Below, one piece after another: positions 1 through 11,125 of a stretch of DNA of 64,000 bases. The translations under genes were made by a program, and so were the position numbers. Numbering within the stretch: position 1 is the first letter of the stretch; every line of letters starts with the position of its first letter. The notes under the pieces are model-generated. The model saw only the letters and a program-made list of their open reading frames with translations, did not search any database and had not been told where the DNA came from. Source of the stretch: Staphylotrichum longicolle (lineage: Eukaryota; Ascomycota; Sordariomycetes; Sordariales; Chaetomiaceae); NCBI GenBank assembly GCA_019096155.1, contig JAHCVI010000004.1:1550001-1614000 (forward strand), written 5' to 3'.

Positions 1-1027
1 GATCTCGGGGGTGTCGGCGGCGGGCTCGTTCCATTCGAAGGCTTCGCTGAGGTCGGCGTCGGTGTACTTGCGCACCGTGATGCCCAGATCAGAAAGGGTG
101 CTCCAGACGTCAAGGGTGCTGTCCCGCTTCAGTTGGGAAAGGATGGTTTCGGAGGTGCGGCTGATCTTTTTGAGTTGGATGAGGTCTTGGAGGGTCTTGT
201 CGTTGAGGTGGGCTTCCTGTTCCTTGCGGGTGCCTGCTGACGTGGATATCAGGCTTGTGACCGCATCCAGCATGTCCTTCAGATCTTGGACGTTGTTCCT
301 GGTCAGGATCATCTCCCTGTATGTCTTGGCCGTGATGCCGTCAATCTGCTGCTGACGGTAGTTCCTCATGAGCTCATGGAGACGCTCCGTCAGGGTGTGG
401 AGATCCTTCAACAGTGCCTCGAAAGCCTCCTTGTCAATGGCTACCCATCGTACTCGGGCCGGGTGGGTGACGATGTCTTTGGTGTGGCGGCCGGTCTTTT
501 CGAAGAAGTCCCGGATATGGTTGGTTCCGCGAAGATGCCTGCGCTCCTTCTTCTTCTCCTCGTAGGATACTGCCAAGTTTGAGACCTTTTTGAGCACATC
601 GATGTCGGTCGGCTGCTCCTCGGTCTTCTTCTCATCCACCTCCTCGCCATCGACGGGAGACTGGGGCAGCTCGTTGCCGTAGCGGGCGTTGAGGTCCCTG
701 AACTCGGAAAGAAGCCACTGGATGCGGGCGACAATGGCAACAAGCTCGATGCCATCGGCTCCCAGAGTGGTGCCGAGACTGGAACCTTCTGGGACATCAA
801 CCAAGCCGGCTGCCTTGCCCCAGGCGAGGACACGGTTGTATTCGATGATGAGCTGCAGCCTGTATTGTTCGTATTCCCTTGGCATGTCAACCAAGGCGGT
901 GATGAATTTGAAAACTAGCCGCGGTTAGAAGTCACGGCCGGCCTCACAGGTGTTGGTTGACTTCACTCCGGACAGCGCTGTCAAAGACGTCCCATGTTAG
1001 GGAGATGACTCCAGATGCAACCTCCAT
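1..1027 (-). CDS. HeLo-domain (prion-inhibition and propagation) protein, C-terminus outside window
   Basis: Two exons are visible: 1027-967 and 914 to the left edge, separated by a 52-nt intron (966-915) with donor GTGAAG, branch CTAAC and acceptor CTAG. At least 325 residues are encoded and no stop is reached. The N-terminus MEVASGVISLTWDVFDSAVR followed by FKFITALVDMP and the block RVLAWGKAAGL (about residues 48-58) matches the HeLo family pattern (HET-S/HET-s-like N-terminal domain). Residues about 100-310 are predicted helical and highly charged. HeLo domains form membrane-damaging helical bundles in fungal incompatibility and cell-death proteins; whether this one is followed by an amyloid motif, kinase or NACHT domain cannot be seen. 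It is divergent from the patatin-like gene at 2029. The alternative donor at 947 would give a 33-nt intron, too short, and an inferior join. Confidence 0.85.
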
Positions 1028-2028
1028 TTTGCGCTGAGAGGGTGAAAGATTTCCTGATCGAACCAAAGTGAGTCGAGGAGTCAAGGTGGAAAAATATCGG
1101 AGAAGAGGCAAGCGAAGGTGGACAGATCACAAAAATGAGCCGGGAGAGGAGGCAGCCGAGTGAAACAAAAAAGAAGAGAGTTTGAAGAAAGATACACAGT
1201 TGTTGTGAGGTTGTAATGTCTACCTCGAAACCACTCACCCCGCTCACTAACGTCAACTCCAACTCGGTCACTTCTTATCCAGCCTTGCCAGCCCCCAGAC
1301 AGACCTGGTTCGGGGGAAAAAACAATGCAGAAATGCTGAGCTTCAAATCACCCAGTCGAGCTGTGGTGCCTAGCCCAGTAAACTCGACCGCCGTGAGTCA
1401 CTGTGAGCCTGATTGGAGTGGGGGTTGAGGTTCGCCATGGTGAAGACGAGAGCCCACGGGTTAGGCATCGCCCCGTCTAGCTTGCATGCAAGTGGTCCAA
1501 GTGGTCAACTCCGACAACCGTGCATGAGGTGAGGCATTCGCGATTGGGGACTGGCCCCAGGTTGGGACTTTTGTAGCAGCGTGGCAGTGGAACATAACGA
1601 TGGGTCCATTTCTAAGCCTTGTCAATCTGGTGTGGTTGTCTTGGATCATGAGCCCTTGTGAACCCAACAATGTCCAGCTGTGGCGATCTGCTTCTCACAG
1701 CTTCTGTCCGGCTTGCATCGGTGAAGCTTCTCAACAAATGTTGCATGGGTTTGGAAGCCCAAACCAAGAGCAACCACGTGCTGAAGCCTCCGACGAAGTG
1801 GCTGAGGCGAGGCGGATTTGGCAGCCAAACAGCGACTGTGGGGGCCCGATGATAGGCTCAGCAGGCACAAAGCAGCGCCCAACGTCATTTTTTATAGCAG
1901 GGCTGTCACGCCCCGGCTTGCCAGAGACTCTGTTCAGCGCCCATTTTCACTCACCGAGATTTCTCGATTCCTCAAACTTGCCACTGGCAGCACAGTCACT
2001 CCGTGAGTCTTTTGCGTCGACAGTCGCA
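1028..2028. other. Divergent intergenic region between HeLo and patatin-like genes
   Basis: About 1 kb holding the promoters of both divergent genes. The patatin reading frame stays open upstream to about 1600, but nothing there resembles the family, so I treat 1600-2028 as leader or promoter. No RNA gene or repeat seen. Confidence 0.5.
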
Positions 2029-3678
2029 ATGACAGACGTCGCAAGTGCTCCTGGGGAACCCCACCCTCAAATATCAGGGCCGGTCTCCGCTCTCCGCTCG
2101 TCCAGGCCGAAGCCGAAGCGGGTGCCGACTCGTGTCTCGATCGTCGCTCCGAAAGGCTCCACCACCTCCGATGCCACCAGCCCGCGTTCCCGCTCCGCCA
2201 CCACCCCGCCGGGCCTGAGAGTCTCGTCGACGACATGGAAGCGGCTCATCTTGACCCTCGACGGCGGCGGGATCAGGGGATACTCGTCGCTCATCATCCT
2301 GCGGGAGCTGATGCACAAGATTGAGAGCATCGAGCAGTCACTCGAGCCTCGCGCCTCAGCAAGCACCCACACCGAGCGGATCCCCCGCGACCAGATTCCC
2401 GATGACGTGTTCAGGGAAGGGCAGTACTTGCCCTGCCACTACTTTGACTACATCGCTGGCACCAGCGTGGGTGGTTTGATAGCCATCATGCTGGGCATGT
2501 TTGGGAAAAGCGTCGACGAATGTATCAACGAGTTTCACCGCCAAAACAAGGCCATCCCGCTGGCCGACGACGCCTCCGTCGTCTCTTCCATCGAATTTCC
2601 TCTTCTCTACAGGCGAAACACCTGGCCGACGAAGCGCACCCGCTCCTTCTTCGACACCTTCGCCAAGTTCACCGTGACCGCCACCTCCCGCAGCCTGACC
2701 GGCTCCTCGACGGCTCCCTCGCTCTCCCCGGCCTCCTCCCAAGTATCTGCCGCATCGAGCGAGTTTCGCAAAGACACCTACCAATGCCAAACCCTCGCCT
2801 GGTGCACCGAGGTGGAAGCCCGCCGCACGCGGAAGCCCTACGCCTTCTGCACCTACGCCGAGGACGACAGCGAGTCGGCCACCGAGCAGCTCATCTCGAT
2901 CCCCGAGGTGGCCAAGGCCATCACCACGCCCTCCCGCTACTCCTTTAAGCCTTTCAAGCTCGGCAGCGGCCAGTTCGTCGACGGCAGTAAGCAGATCCGC
3001 GACCCGACCCTCGAAGTCATGAAGGAGATCACCTCGCTGCTCGACGAGTCGGAGCCCCCCATCGACCTGCTCCTCAGCCTCGGCACAGACGAGCACCACG
3101 CGTGGTTCTACGAGAAACTCCGCCTCTTCACCTCGTCCAAGCCTTCTGCCTCCACCACCAATGCGCCCAATCCCACCATTCCTTCTTCCCCCTCCCCAGC
3201 GGACCCGCGACAGAGCATCACCGACGAAGAAGGCCGCTCCTACAACCACTACCACCGCTTCGAAGTCCCCGGCATCAAGCTCGGCTGGCGCAAAAAGTTC
3301 TTCCTCAAGGAGATCGAGGACGCCACCACCAGGTGGCTCGCCCTCCCCGCCCAGAGGGAGCAGATCGCGCGGTACGCGCAGATCCTCGTCGAGCGGCGGC
3401 GCGCGCGGGCGGCCACGGCGCGGTGGGAGACGTTTGCGCTCGGCGTGCGGTACGTGTGCTTTCACGAGGGGTGCGTCAAGAAGAGGAAGGAGGCGGAGGA
3501 GCGGGCGGCGGAGCAGGGCGGCGGGAAAGAGGGGGAGGTGCAGATGCTGTTTACGAGCCGGGGGGATTTCTTTGATCACTTGGATCGGAGGCACGGGCTG
3601 ATGAAGATGGTTGGGAGGGGGTTGGTGGGGGATGTCGAGGGGGAGTTGGATCGGGGGAGGAGGTTTGGGTGTACCTGA
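2029..3678 (+). CDS. Patatin-like phospholipase with C-terminal C2H2-like finger
   Basis: Single exon, 549 residues. The patatin fold (Ser-Asp dyad lipid acyl hydrolase) is shown by the oxyanion loop DGGGIRGY (residues 78-85), the nucleophile elbow GTSVGG (144-149, Ser146) and the catalytic Asp318 in FVDGS. The domain covers about residues 70-345. The first ~65 residues are basic and Ser/Pro-rich, probably disordered. The C-terminus carries CFHEGC followed by FFDHLDRRH, a Cys-x4-Cys / His-x4-His arrangement with an expanded Lys/Glu/Gly-rich loop, like a degenerate C2H2 zinc finger. The start chosen is the ATG at 2029; an upstream open frame lacks conserved sequence. It is divergent from the HeLo gene. 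Phospholipase activity is inferred from the intact dyad; the substrate is unknown. Confidence 0.88.
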   Translation: MTDVASAPGEPHPQISGPVSALRSSRPKPKRVPTRVSIVAPKGSTTSDATSPRSRSATTPPGLRVSSTTWKRLILTLDGGGIRGYSSLIILRELMHKIESIEQSLEPRASASTHTERIPRDQIPDDVFREGQYLPCHYFDYIAGTSVGGLIAIMLGMFGKSVDECINEFHRQNKAIPLADDASVVSSIEFPLLYRRNTWPTKRTRSFFDTFAKFTVTATSRSLTGSSTAPSLSPASSQVSAASSEFRKDTYQCQTLAWCTEVEARRTRKPYAFCTYAEDDSESATEQLISIPEVAKAITTPSRYSFKPFKLGSGQFVDGSKQIRDPTLEVMKEITSLLDESEPPIDLLLSLGTDEHHAWFYEKLRLFTSSKPSASTTNAPNPTIPSSPSPADPRQSITDEEGRSYNHYHRFEVPGIKLGWRKKFFLKEIEDATTRWLALPAQREQIARYAQILVERRRARAATARWETFALGVRYVCFHEGCVKKRKEAEERAAEQGGGKEGEVQMLFTSRGDFFDHLDRRHGLMKMVGRGLVGDVEGELDRGRRFGCT

Positions 3679-6242
3679 GGGGAAGGGGGAAGGGGGTTTA
3701 CGTTTTGATTTTCCTGTGAGGGTTCTGATCGGTGCTTTGTGTGGTGTTGGTGTTGGTGGTGCTTTAGTGATGGTTCAGGTTGGGACGATAGAGGGAGGGG
3801 CATTTTCTGGTGCTGGGTGTTGCTGGTGTTACTGTTTTGGTCGGGCAAAGCGAGCATGGCGTTCAGGGGCAGTGATAGATGGATCATCACTTGCTATTCC
3901 GTACTTTCGTAGACGTAGCTCATTATCTGGGGGGTAATGGCCATGGGGCTCCGAGTCTGCGCCCTGGACTTTGCGAGACACGAATTCTGCCTTTGACAAA
4001 GCCTAACTGACGGTTTACACGACCATGCAGGACGCTATAGCCTACACACATCTCGACTTGCATACCCGACTGTACACTTACCACAGTTGCTTACATATAT
4101 GTACGGAGCACAAAGTGCTGCATCCTCCCTTGCAACCCAACCTAACCTCGAGTGGGTCAGCAAACTTACATACCACTTACACAAGCAACCTTTGCATGTG
4201 GGAAAAGGGGACACTGGTGGTGGTGGGCCAGACCCGGCAATCCTCCCGTCCCAACTCCATCCGATCGGAGCGGCTCTGTCGGGAAACTCAAACTTCGCAT
4301 GCACCGCCTGCGCCCAGACGTCTGGGCGTCGCGTCTTGGCATGTTTGGGAGGCCTCCCTTCCTCCCCTTCGACGGACTGCCCCACTTCCAATCCTATCTC
4401 ATGTCAAATGGGACATCGGGAGGTTTTTTGAGATGCGCGCGCGTCCACCAGTCAGCACCGCCTGATGATGCACACGCAAGACACGATGGATGAGGCCCTT
4501 TGGGGCTGGCGCTGCTTGTCGTGGGGTTTCTGGGTCATTCGTATTTGGTGGACGAATGATGTAAGGGGCTTTTGGGGCAGGAACGTGATGGGAAGTTCGA
4601 TTTTGGGTGGAAAGTGGGTGGGCGAGGTGGGGTCGGGTGGTTAAGTCTCCAGGTCGCTGGGTCTCTTGGTGTGGAGTGGTGACATGCGACATACGGACGG
4701 TACGGTGGTACATGCAAAGATGTCCTGTCGCTGGGGTCACAGGACTCGATTATGTCTCATTTTGTTGAGCTCCCGACTGAATAGTCTGGTGTCTTCTGCC
4801 CCTGCAAAACGTCGGCAATGGTCCGTTAGAACAGAGTCAGGTCAATGTCTTCGTCCTAGGTAATCTTCACAGTCGAGTTGGTCATGACGCAGCGGTCCCA
4901 CCTCGGAAACAGGGTCGTTTCGGTAATCGACAAAACCGTGTTGGAGAAGGTCTCCACCCGGAGCTTGGAGCTCCTGTTGGTTACGTCTTTGACCTTTCGA
5001 TTGCAAGTGGCGGGTGCCCTACTTGGAGAAATCGTTGCTTGTATTTCAAACGCAAGATAGTGTATGTTGGTCGTTGTTTGGATCCTTTGAGGTTTCATCA
5101 TCGCCAACACAAGCAAATGTTGTTCCTGGCGACGAGCTGCGGCACGGTTCGGATGTGTATTTGACCCCTCGAAGTGCGAGCGTTGCAGCACACAAGGACT
5201 GGAGGAGCAACTTCGCCGATTACACACGGGCCTGGGCCGTGGAGAACCATCTTTCATCTTTGTCTTCTATTAAGCCGCTCTCACTGCCACCCTTGGCATC
5301 CATTGGCATCGGTGTTGGCATCGGTATTGGCATCTCTGACCGCTCCAATTCGAGAAAATCGCGCGCCTGGAGATCCAAGACTGAGGAGGCTGGTGACTCG
5401 GTGAGTGCGGGCGATGCGAACTGCCGATGCTGGACGCCTCTCTTGGCAAAGGCAGTGAAGTCTTTGTGGTCTTTCAAGTGCTACTACGCCCGGACGCTGT
5501 GCCTTGTGCGACTCTTTCTCCGGGAGGCGGGATGATCTTGTCTTTGATATCGGATGCACGAGATGGACTAGGAATGGAGGTTTGGCTCAGTTGGGGAACT
5601 AACATGGGTGCAGAGTAGTGTACCACTTGCAGACAAAACCAAACGGCGCTAGCAGCCGTCCGTCCAAGAGCCCAGTGCAGGGGTTTGTCTGGGCGGCATC
5701 CCGGATCTGGCACCCCGCCCTTTCTTCTCTCGACAAGCCTAGCACGCCCAGCCAGTCCTGGTCCCAACCCGCCGTTCGCCCCATCTTCCACGAGTCGGCC
5801 CTCCAGTGCGCCCAACTGCAACCCAGGGACGGAAAGACACTCTCCTCAATCCTCTCTCTCCTGTATCCCGCGCCACGTTAACTCAAAACGGTAGCGCCTA
5901 CCATCAATTAGGTAGTTATGTGTAAGTACCGTACTCGCCGCCTCTTGTTTCTCCCCCGACTCCTCCCCCAGGGCATCTCTTCCCTCTTGCCATCTGCCTC
6001 CCAGCCGTCAACGCTACGCCTCACCCTATCTCCTCGAGTCGCATCCATCCTTGCCATCCCGGCATCATCACCTTACACTCAAGCCATTGAGTGCCGCCGC
6101 CCCTTGCCTTGTTGTTGAGACATGAAGTGAACCCGCTGCCGGGGTTGAACACACTGCCTTGCGACTTGTTCGAGATGAACAGCCCTCGCCGTCCAGCCAC
6201 CCCGATTCGTTGCACCCTCTGCTGCGTCGCGCCAGAACAACC
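3679..6242. other. Gene-poor intergenic region
   Basis: 2.6 kb between the patatin-like gene and the Ca2+/H+ exchanger. Several short open frames on both strands (for example around 4856-5257 minus and 5014-5535 plus) show no family resemblance and overlap one another. A small imperfect repeat of TTGGCATC units lies at about 5296-5335. The last few hundred bases probably hold the exchanger promoter and leader. Confidence 0.5.
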
Positions 6243-7908
6243 ATGAACGGAAGCTCAAACGGCGATCGCCTAACACAATCTGCAGTCAATATCAAGACCC
6301 GCGACCACATCCGCCGTGTCGAAACCGGCAAGTTCTCCAATCCTCCAAACGGCAACGGCAGCACCAGCGGCCACTACTCCAGCCTCGACGAAATGGACGG
6401 CGAACGGAGGCCCCTCTTGGGGCACCATAACCTCGCCTCGACCTTGCACGCCGAACCCGGCTTCTGGCGCCACCTCCTCGTCAACCCGCAGAGCAGCCCT
6501 GGCGTCGACAGCCCGAACCCGTTTGTCAAGTGGCCCGCGCGAGCCTGGAACGTTACCAAGGTCACTCTGTTTAGCTGTACGTGGAGAATCCCAGTTCCCC
6601 TACCTGTCGCAGCCGTCTCCTAACCCATCTCGTAGCCTGGATTAACCTGCTCCTCGTGTTCGTCCCGCTGGGTATCGTCGCCGGCCGCCAGGAATGGAGC
6701 GCGCCATGGGTGTTCTCGCTCAATTTCTTCGCCATCATCCCGCTCGCCGCCGTGCTCTCGTTCGCGACAGAGGAGATCGCAAGCCGATTGGGTGAGACGC
6801 TTGGAGGGCTGGTGAACGCGACCTTTGGCAATGCGGTGGAACTGATCGTCAGCATTGTCGCGTTGCGCGCCGGCGAGATCGAGGTCGTGCAGGCCTCCAT
6901 GCTGGGGTCCATCCTGTCCAACCTGCTTCTCGTCCTCGGCATGTGCTTCCTCCTCGGTGGCATCTACAACATGCGCTCCGCCGACGGCCACGGCATGGAG
7001 CAGAGCTTCTCCCAGGGCACCGCGCAGACGACATGCTCGCTCATGGCTCTTGCCTCGGCCTCCATGATCCTGCCCGCAGCGCTCTACGGCGTCCTCAACC
7101 AGGCCGATGAAGATCACAAGACAGAGAGCATCCTGGTCCTCTCGCGCGGCACCTCAATCGTCCTGCTGCTCCTCTACGTTCTGTACCTCTTCTTCGCGCT
7201 GCGCACGCACAAGAAGCTGTTTGAGCCCGAAGCTCAGAGCGCCGCCAGCACCGAGGAGGAGCATGAGCCGCTGCTCGGCCCCTGGTCCGCAGGACTTGTG
7301 CTGGTGGTGACGACCATCATCATCTCAGTGTGTGCCGACTATATGGTAGACAGCATCGACGCGCTGGTGGCTACAGGCAAGATCAGCAAGACATTCATCG
7401 GATTGATTCTGATCCCCATTGTCGGCAACGCCGCCGAGCACGTCACCGCCTGCGTCGTCGCTGTCAAGGACAAGATGGACCTCGCCATGGGCGTGGCAAT
7501 TGGCTCTAGTATCCAGATTGCGCTGCTCGTCACCCCCGCGCTGGTCATGTTGGGCTGGGCTATTGGTCAGCCCATGACTCTGCACTTTGAGACGTGTACG
7601 TACTTAAGCCCCCCAGCCGGTCACATCCGGGGCGCTGTCCCTTTCGCGTTCATCAAGGCTAACCAAACCAGTCGAAACGGTCGCGTTCGCCCTCTCTGTG
7701 CTCGTCGTCACCTACACTGTCCAGGACGGCAAATCCAACTACCTCGAGGGCGCCATGGTACTACCCCCAGCTCCCCTTTGAAATATTTTAGGAAAAAAAA
7801 CTAACAACCGCACAGCTCCTCGGTCTCTACTTTATCATCGCCCTCGCATTCTGGGCCAGCCCAACAGATGCCCTCGGCAAGGCCCTGGGCATGCTGCCAG
7901 GACAGTAA
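6243..7908 (+). CDS. Vacuolar Ca2+/H+ exchanger (CAX family)
   Basis: Four exons: 6243-6576, 6636-7595, 7672-7757, 7816-7908; introns of 59, 76 and 58 nt, the first with a CTAAC branch site. The product is 490 residues. The two inverted CAX repeats each carry the signature helix: FGNAVELIVSIVAL (about residues 175-188) and GNAAEHVTACVVAVKDK (about 375-391), whose acidic residues bind Ca2+. About eleven membrane segments are recognisable, with an acidic loop STEEEHEPLL between the halves, the usual acidic motif of CAX proteins. The cytosolic N-terminus of ~120 residues is hydrophilic. Expected role: proton-driven Ca2+ loading of the vacuole, as in yeast Vcx1. All joins keep frame and restore family sequence (LHFETFETVAFALSV). 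Intact, no oddities. Confidence 0.93.
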
Positions 7909-7951
7909 TTTACTCAACACTATACATACCACCACAAACCACCATACACAA

Positions 7952-7983
7952 TTACCACCACCATCACCACCACCACCACCACA
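7952..7983. repeat. CAC-rich trinucleotide tract
   Basis: Imperfect (CAC/ACC) repeat directly read in the presumed 3'-UTR of the Ca2+/H+ exchanger gene. Confidence 0.8.
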
Positions 7984-8922
7984 CCCCCAAGCCGGGGTTA
8001 TTTTCTTTTCTGTCGATTTCAGTCATATCCCTGTACAAATACTCCAACATACTCATGTTGAATACGTTTGTGGGCAGCACTGTCCAATGGGGAAAGGAAG
8101 GTGAAAGGGAAAGGGAAAGCCAAAGGGGAGGATTTGGATCAGCGAAGGACAAACTAGGAAGTCAGACTCGGATGTACAGTATTCTGCAGGAGGGGGGGGG
8201 GCGCTCTCTGGGAAAGCTTTTGGCGAGCAGCGGAGTTTGGATGTTGTGCCTTTTTTTCTTCCCTAAACTGGATAGTTGAAATGAGAAGACTATGTTTTTG
8301 CAACCCGTTGTGGGGCCTGAGTATCTTGCGTCTGGTTTAGAGAACGTTGAAAGGGTTATGTGAGAAGGAGGTGTTGAGGAGGGGTTTAGACACAAGTAGT
8401 CTCTCGGTGGTCAATCATCCTTATTAAATCACGGCCTACTTAGGTACCTAGGGAAGCAATCACCACTATCTGTCTAATAAAGCAACAAGGTGCAAGAGTG
8501 ACTTTTTATGCCACGGTCGTATCACTACCACAGAACAACTCAACGCAAACCAAACCAAGCAAGGAAAGCCATCTCATATCCATTCTATTACAGCTCTGCT
8601 TACACATTCAACACCCTTATCACCGCCCCAAAGCCAAAAGAGGAACCACGAACCACAACGCGAGCCAGGGTGTTAGTGCTGACATCTTCCCCTCCAACAA
8701 CAGGGAGAGAAAGCAACGAGTTTGATAAACCTCACACATTGTACATACAACACACAAAGTACTCCGTACCTAACAAACAAAGAGGATCGATCAGGAAGAA
8801 CAACCCCCCGAACCCCCTATGCCAACCCAGCAACCGACCAACCACCCATCCAGTCCATTCCATTCCATGCGTCGATCGATCCCATTCCGCGCCATACGAT
8901 TGACTGATTAACCACCCGCCTA

Positions 8923-8989
8923 ACCGCCCGCCCGCCCGCCGACCTGCCTGCGTGCCCGCCTGCCTGCCTGCCTGCCTGCCTGCCTGCGT
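8923..8989. repeat. Tetranucleotide microsatellite (CCCG)n then (TGCC)n
   Basis: A run of CCCG units turns into TGCC units repeated about seven times. It lies between two convergent genes. Simple slippage repeat. Confidence 0.85.
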
Positions 8990-9673
8990 ACTCGCCCTGC
9001 CTTACCGGCCCAGTCTAGCAAAGTAAGAGGAGAGAGGAAAAAGAAACGAGAGAAGAACGAGCAAATGCCGTTTTGTTCCGTTCCGTCATGTTTTGGTTCA
9101 GCCCGTCAAAGCCGGGGAGGGCGTGTATGAATGTGACGGAGCATAAAAAGGCAGCGGTCTAATGCCGCCGCTGCCGCCTGCTGCTGTTGCTGCTGGTCTA
9201 GCTCCCCGTCCCTTTTCTCGCCAAGGAGGACATACATACACCCGCCTACAGATAGTGGAATAAAGAGAGATAAAGGGAGAAAAAAGAAAGGAAATAAGAG
9301 CGCCACCAATTCCAGTCCGTCCAGTGTCCTGTCCTACACCCGCCTATGTCATTGGATGTAGATGATGCGAGTAGACGCCCCCTGCACGCCGGCCCAACCC
9401 ATTTTTATTATAGAGCACAAACAAGGAAATTGTTTTGTTTTTCCAGCCCAAGATGCAGGATGTTGATTGTTTGGGTGAGTGTCGGTGTTGATGTTGGCCT
9501 GTTATGCCGGCTAGGCAACTTATTAGATCTCATCGAGGAGAGAAGAGTAGAGATGTTGTGAGTCTGAATTGTAGTTGGCTATCGACCGCACTGTGGTCGG
9601 GCAAGTCGGCCACTGTGTGTTCTGTCGACAACCTCTCGGCGCCCGCTGCGGAATGGTCTGTGCACACCCATTA

Positions 9674-11125
9674 CTACTGGGCATTCGTCCAGAGCTCCCC
9701 CGGTCGGCCCTTAGCATCGAACGAGGGGTTTCCCGGCTCGGTGCTGCCCGGACGCCGGATCGCCGCGGCGCTGTTGTAGAACATTTGCGCAATCGGTGTA
9801 CCGGACGGGTATCCTTCCGGATCGGGATAGACATATCCGCTACCATTGGGACTCTGAGTGGGGGAGCCGACGGGACCGGGTGAGGCCCAGCCCACGCTGC
9901 CAATGTGCGGGCTACCGGTTGCACTGCCGGGGCCCTGCTGGGGCTGCTCGATGCTGGGCTCGAGAGTCTGGGGAGGAGCGTATCCGGTAGGATGGGATGT
10001 CGGGCGCATGCCGTTGTTGTAGCCCGTGGATGCCGTCGGAGACGGGCTTCCGACATGGACGTCGCCGCGAAGATGCGGGGGGATCGAGTTGCTCAGATAC
10101 TGCATGTTATTGATCCCGGCCAGCTCTGCGCCCGGCGACAAAGACATGGGTCGCTGTCCCGGAGAAGGGCTGGTGAGCGGAGACTCGTGGTTTGATGCTT
10201 GCTCGCTCTCCGACCTCGACTTGCTCCTAGCAGCCTCGGCGACGACAACACTCACACCTTGAGCCAGAGCCTCGGCCCGTGCGCGCGCCGAATCCTCGAC
10301 GGTGCCGACATGATGGTTCTGGTGCCTGGTCAGGGTCGTGCGGCGGGTGAAGGTCTTCTGGCAGTCGGCAAAGGGGCATTTGTACGGGCGCTTGCCCGAG
10401 TGAATGCGGCGATGACGCGCTAATGAGCTGCTATCACTAAAGGGCTGCAGAGCACTGTCAGTTGGGATGTCTAGCTGCCAGGTGTCGAAACGTGCATACC
10501 TTGCCACATCGCTCGCACCTATGCGGCTTCTCGCCAGTGTGCACGCGTGAATGGACCGTCAGAGCGGACCGCTGAATAAACTGTTTGCCGCAACCTGGGT
10601 AGTCGCAGACGTGGGGACGGATACCGCTGTGGATGCGCTCTGCTCAAATGTTAGGGAGAACCACAAAACAAGGATGCACATGGTCAATGCTCACCATGCC
10701 GGGCAAGGTCGCTACGTCTCGCAAACGGCTTGCCACATGTGCTGCAGGGAAACTGCTTCGCCGGAGGCTGGCAGGGGCCGCAGCTTGCTGATATCCTGCG
10801 GGCGGGATGCCAGGCATGAGATTTTGCTGCATCTCGTGGGGCACCATGGGGCGGGTGCCATGTTGGCGGGTGGCAAGGGCGCGGCGGCCATGGCTGTTGG
10901 GGAAGGGTAAGACGCGTTCATAGGACCCGAAAACCGCGACTGCTCTGAGCCGTGGGGTGAGTCCTGGCGCTCCATCTGGAGTTGTTGGAGGGGCTGGTTC
11001 GGGCGCTGCTGTTGATCGGGAGTCACGCCGCCTTGTTGAGTTTGGTGCATGCTGGGCTCGGCCGCCTTGATATTAAGCACGTTCCCGATTCCCATAGCAC
11101 CAACCGATGAAGGCGACTGTGACAT
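9674..11125 (-). CDS. Four-finger C2H2 zinc-finger transcription factor (frameshifted in this sequence)
   Basis: Exons 11125-10695, 10639-10500, 10444-9674; both introns are 55 nt with branch sites CTAAC and CTGAC. Four consecutive C2H2 fingers begin at FPCSTCGKPFARRSDLARH and end at YKCPFADCQKTF...HQNHH; linkers are TGEKP-like (IHSGIRP, VHTGEKP, IHSGKRP). N-terminal Gln/Pro/Ser-rich and C-terminal Ser/Pro/Gly-rich regions look like activation or disordered tails, so a nuclear DNA-binding regulator is likely. Between about 10760 and 10865 the protein changes frame twice: ...LPPANMAPAP, then MVPHEMQQNLMPGIPPAGYQ, then AKQFPCSTCGK. No GT-AG intron explains this, and the spliced length is two bases short of a whole number of codons, so two single-base deletions (error or mutation) are inferred. 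Expected length with them resolved is about 447 residues. Target genes unknown. Confidence 0.82.

Larger units (their letters stand above)
7909..9673. other. Convergent intergenic region, simple-repeat rich
   Basis: 1.8 kb between the 3' ends of the exchanger (plus) and the C2H2 factor (minus). Contains a (CAC)n-like tract at about 7952-7983 just after the exchanger stop and a tetranucleotide tract at 8923-8989. Short open frames have no family resemblance. Confidence 0.5.

Noticed and set aside
915..947. 33-nt intron for the HeLo gene
   Set aside because: Too short for this kind of genome; the 52-nt alternative (966-915) has a branch site and gives a better family match.
2356..3594. 412-residue open frame on the minus strand
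   Set aside because: Antisense shadow of the patatin gene; Leu/Arg/Gly-rich composition from GC-rich codons and no family resemblance.
4856..5257. 133-residue minus-strand open frame
   Set aside because: No family resemblance and no supporting splice or leader structure.
10640..10870. Extra intron to explain the frame changes in the C2H2 factor
   Set aside because: The only GT in the interval is a poor donor (GTGCCC), the middle segment is clearly protein-like in a third frame, and the length deficit of two bases fits deletions.
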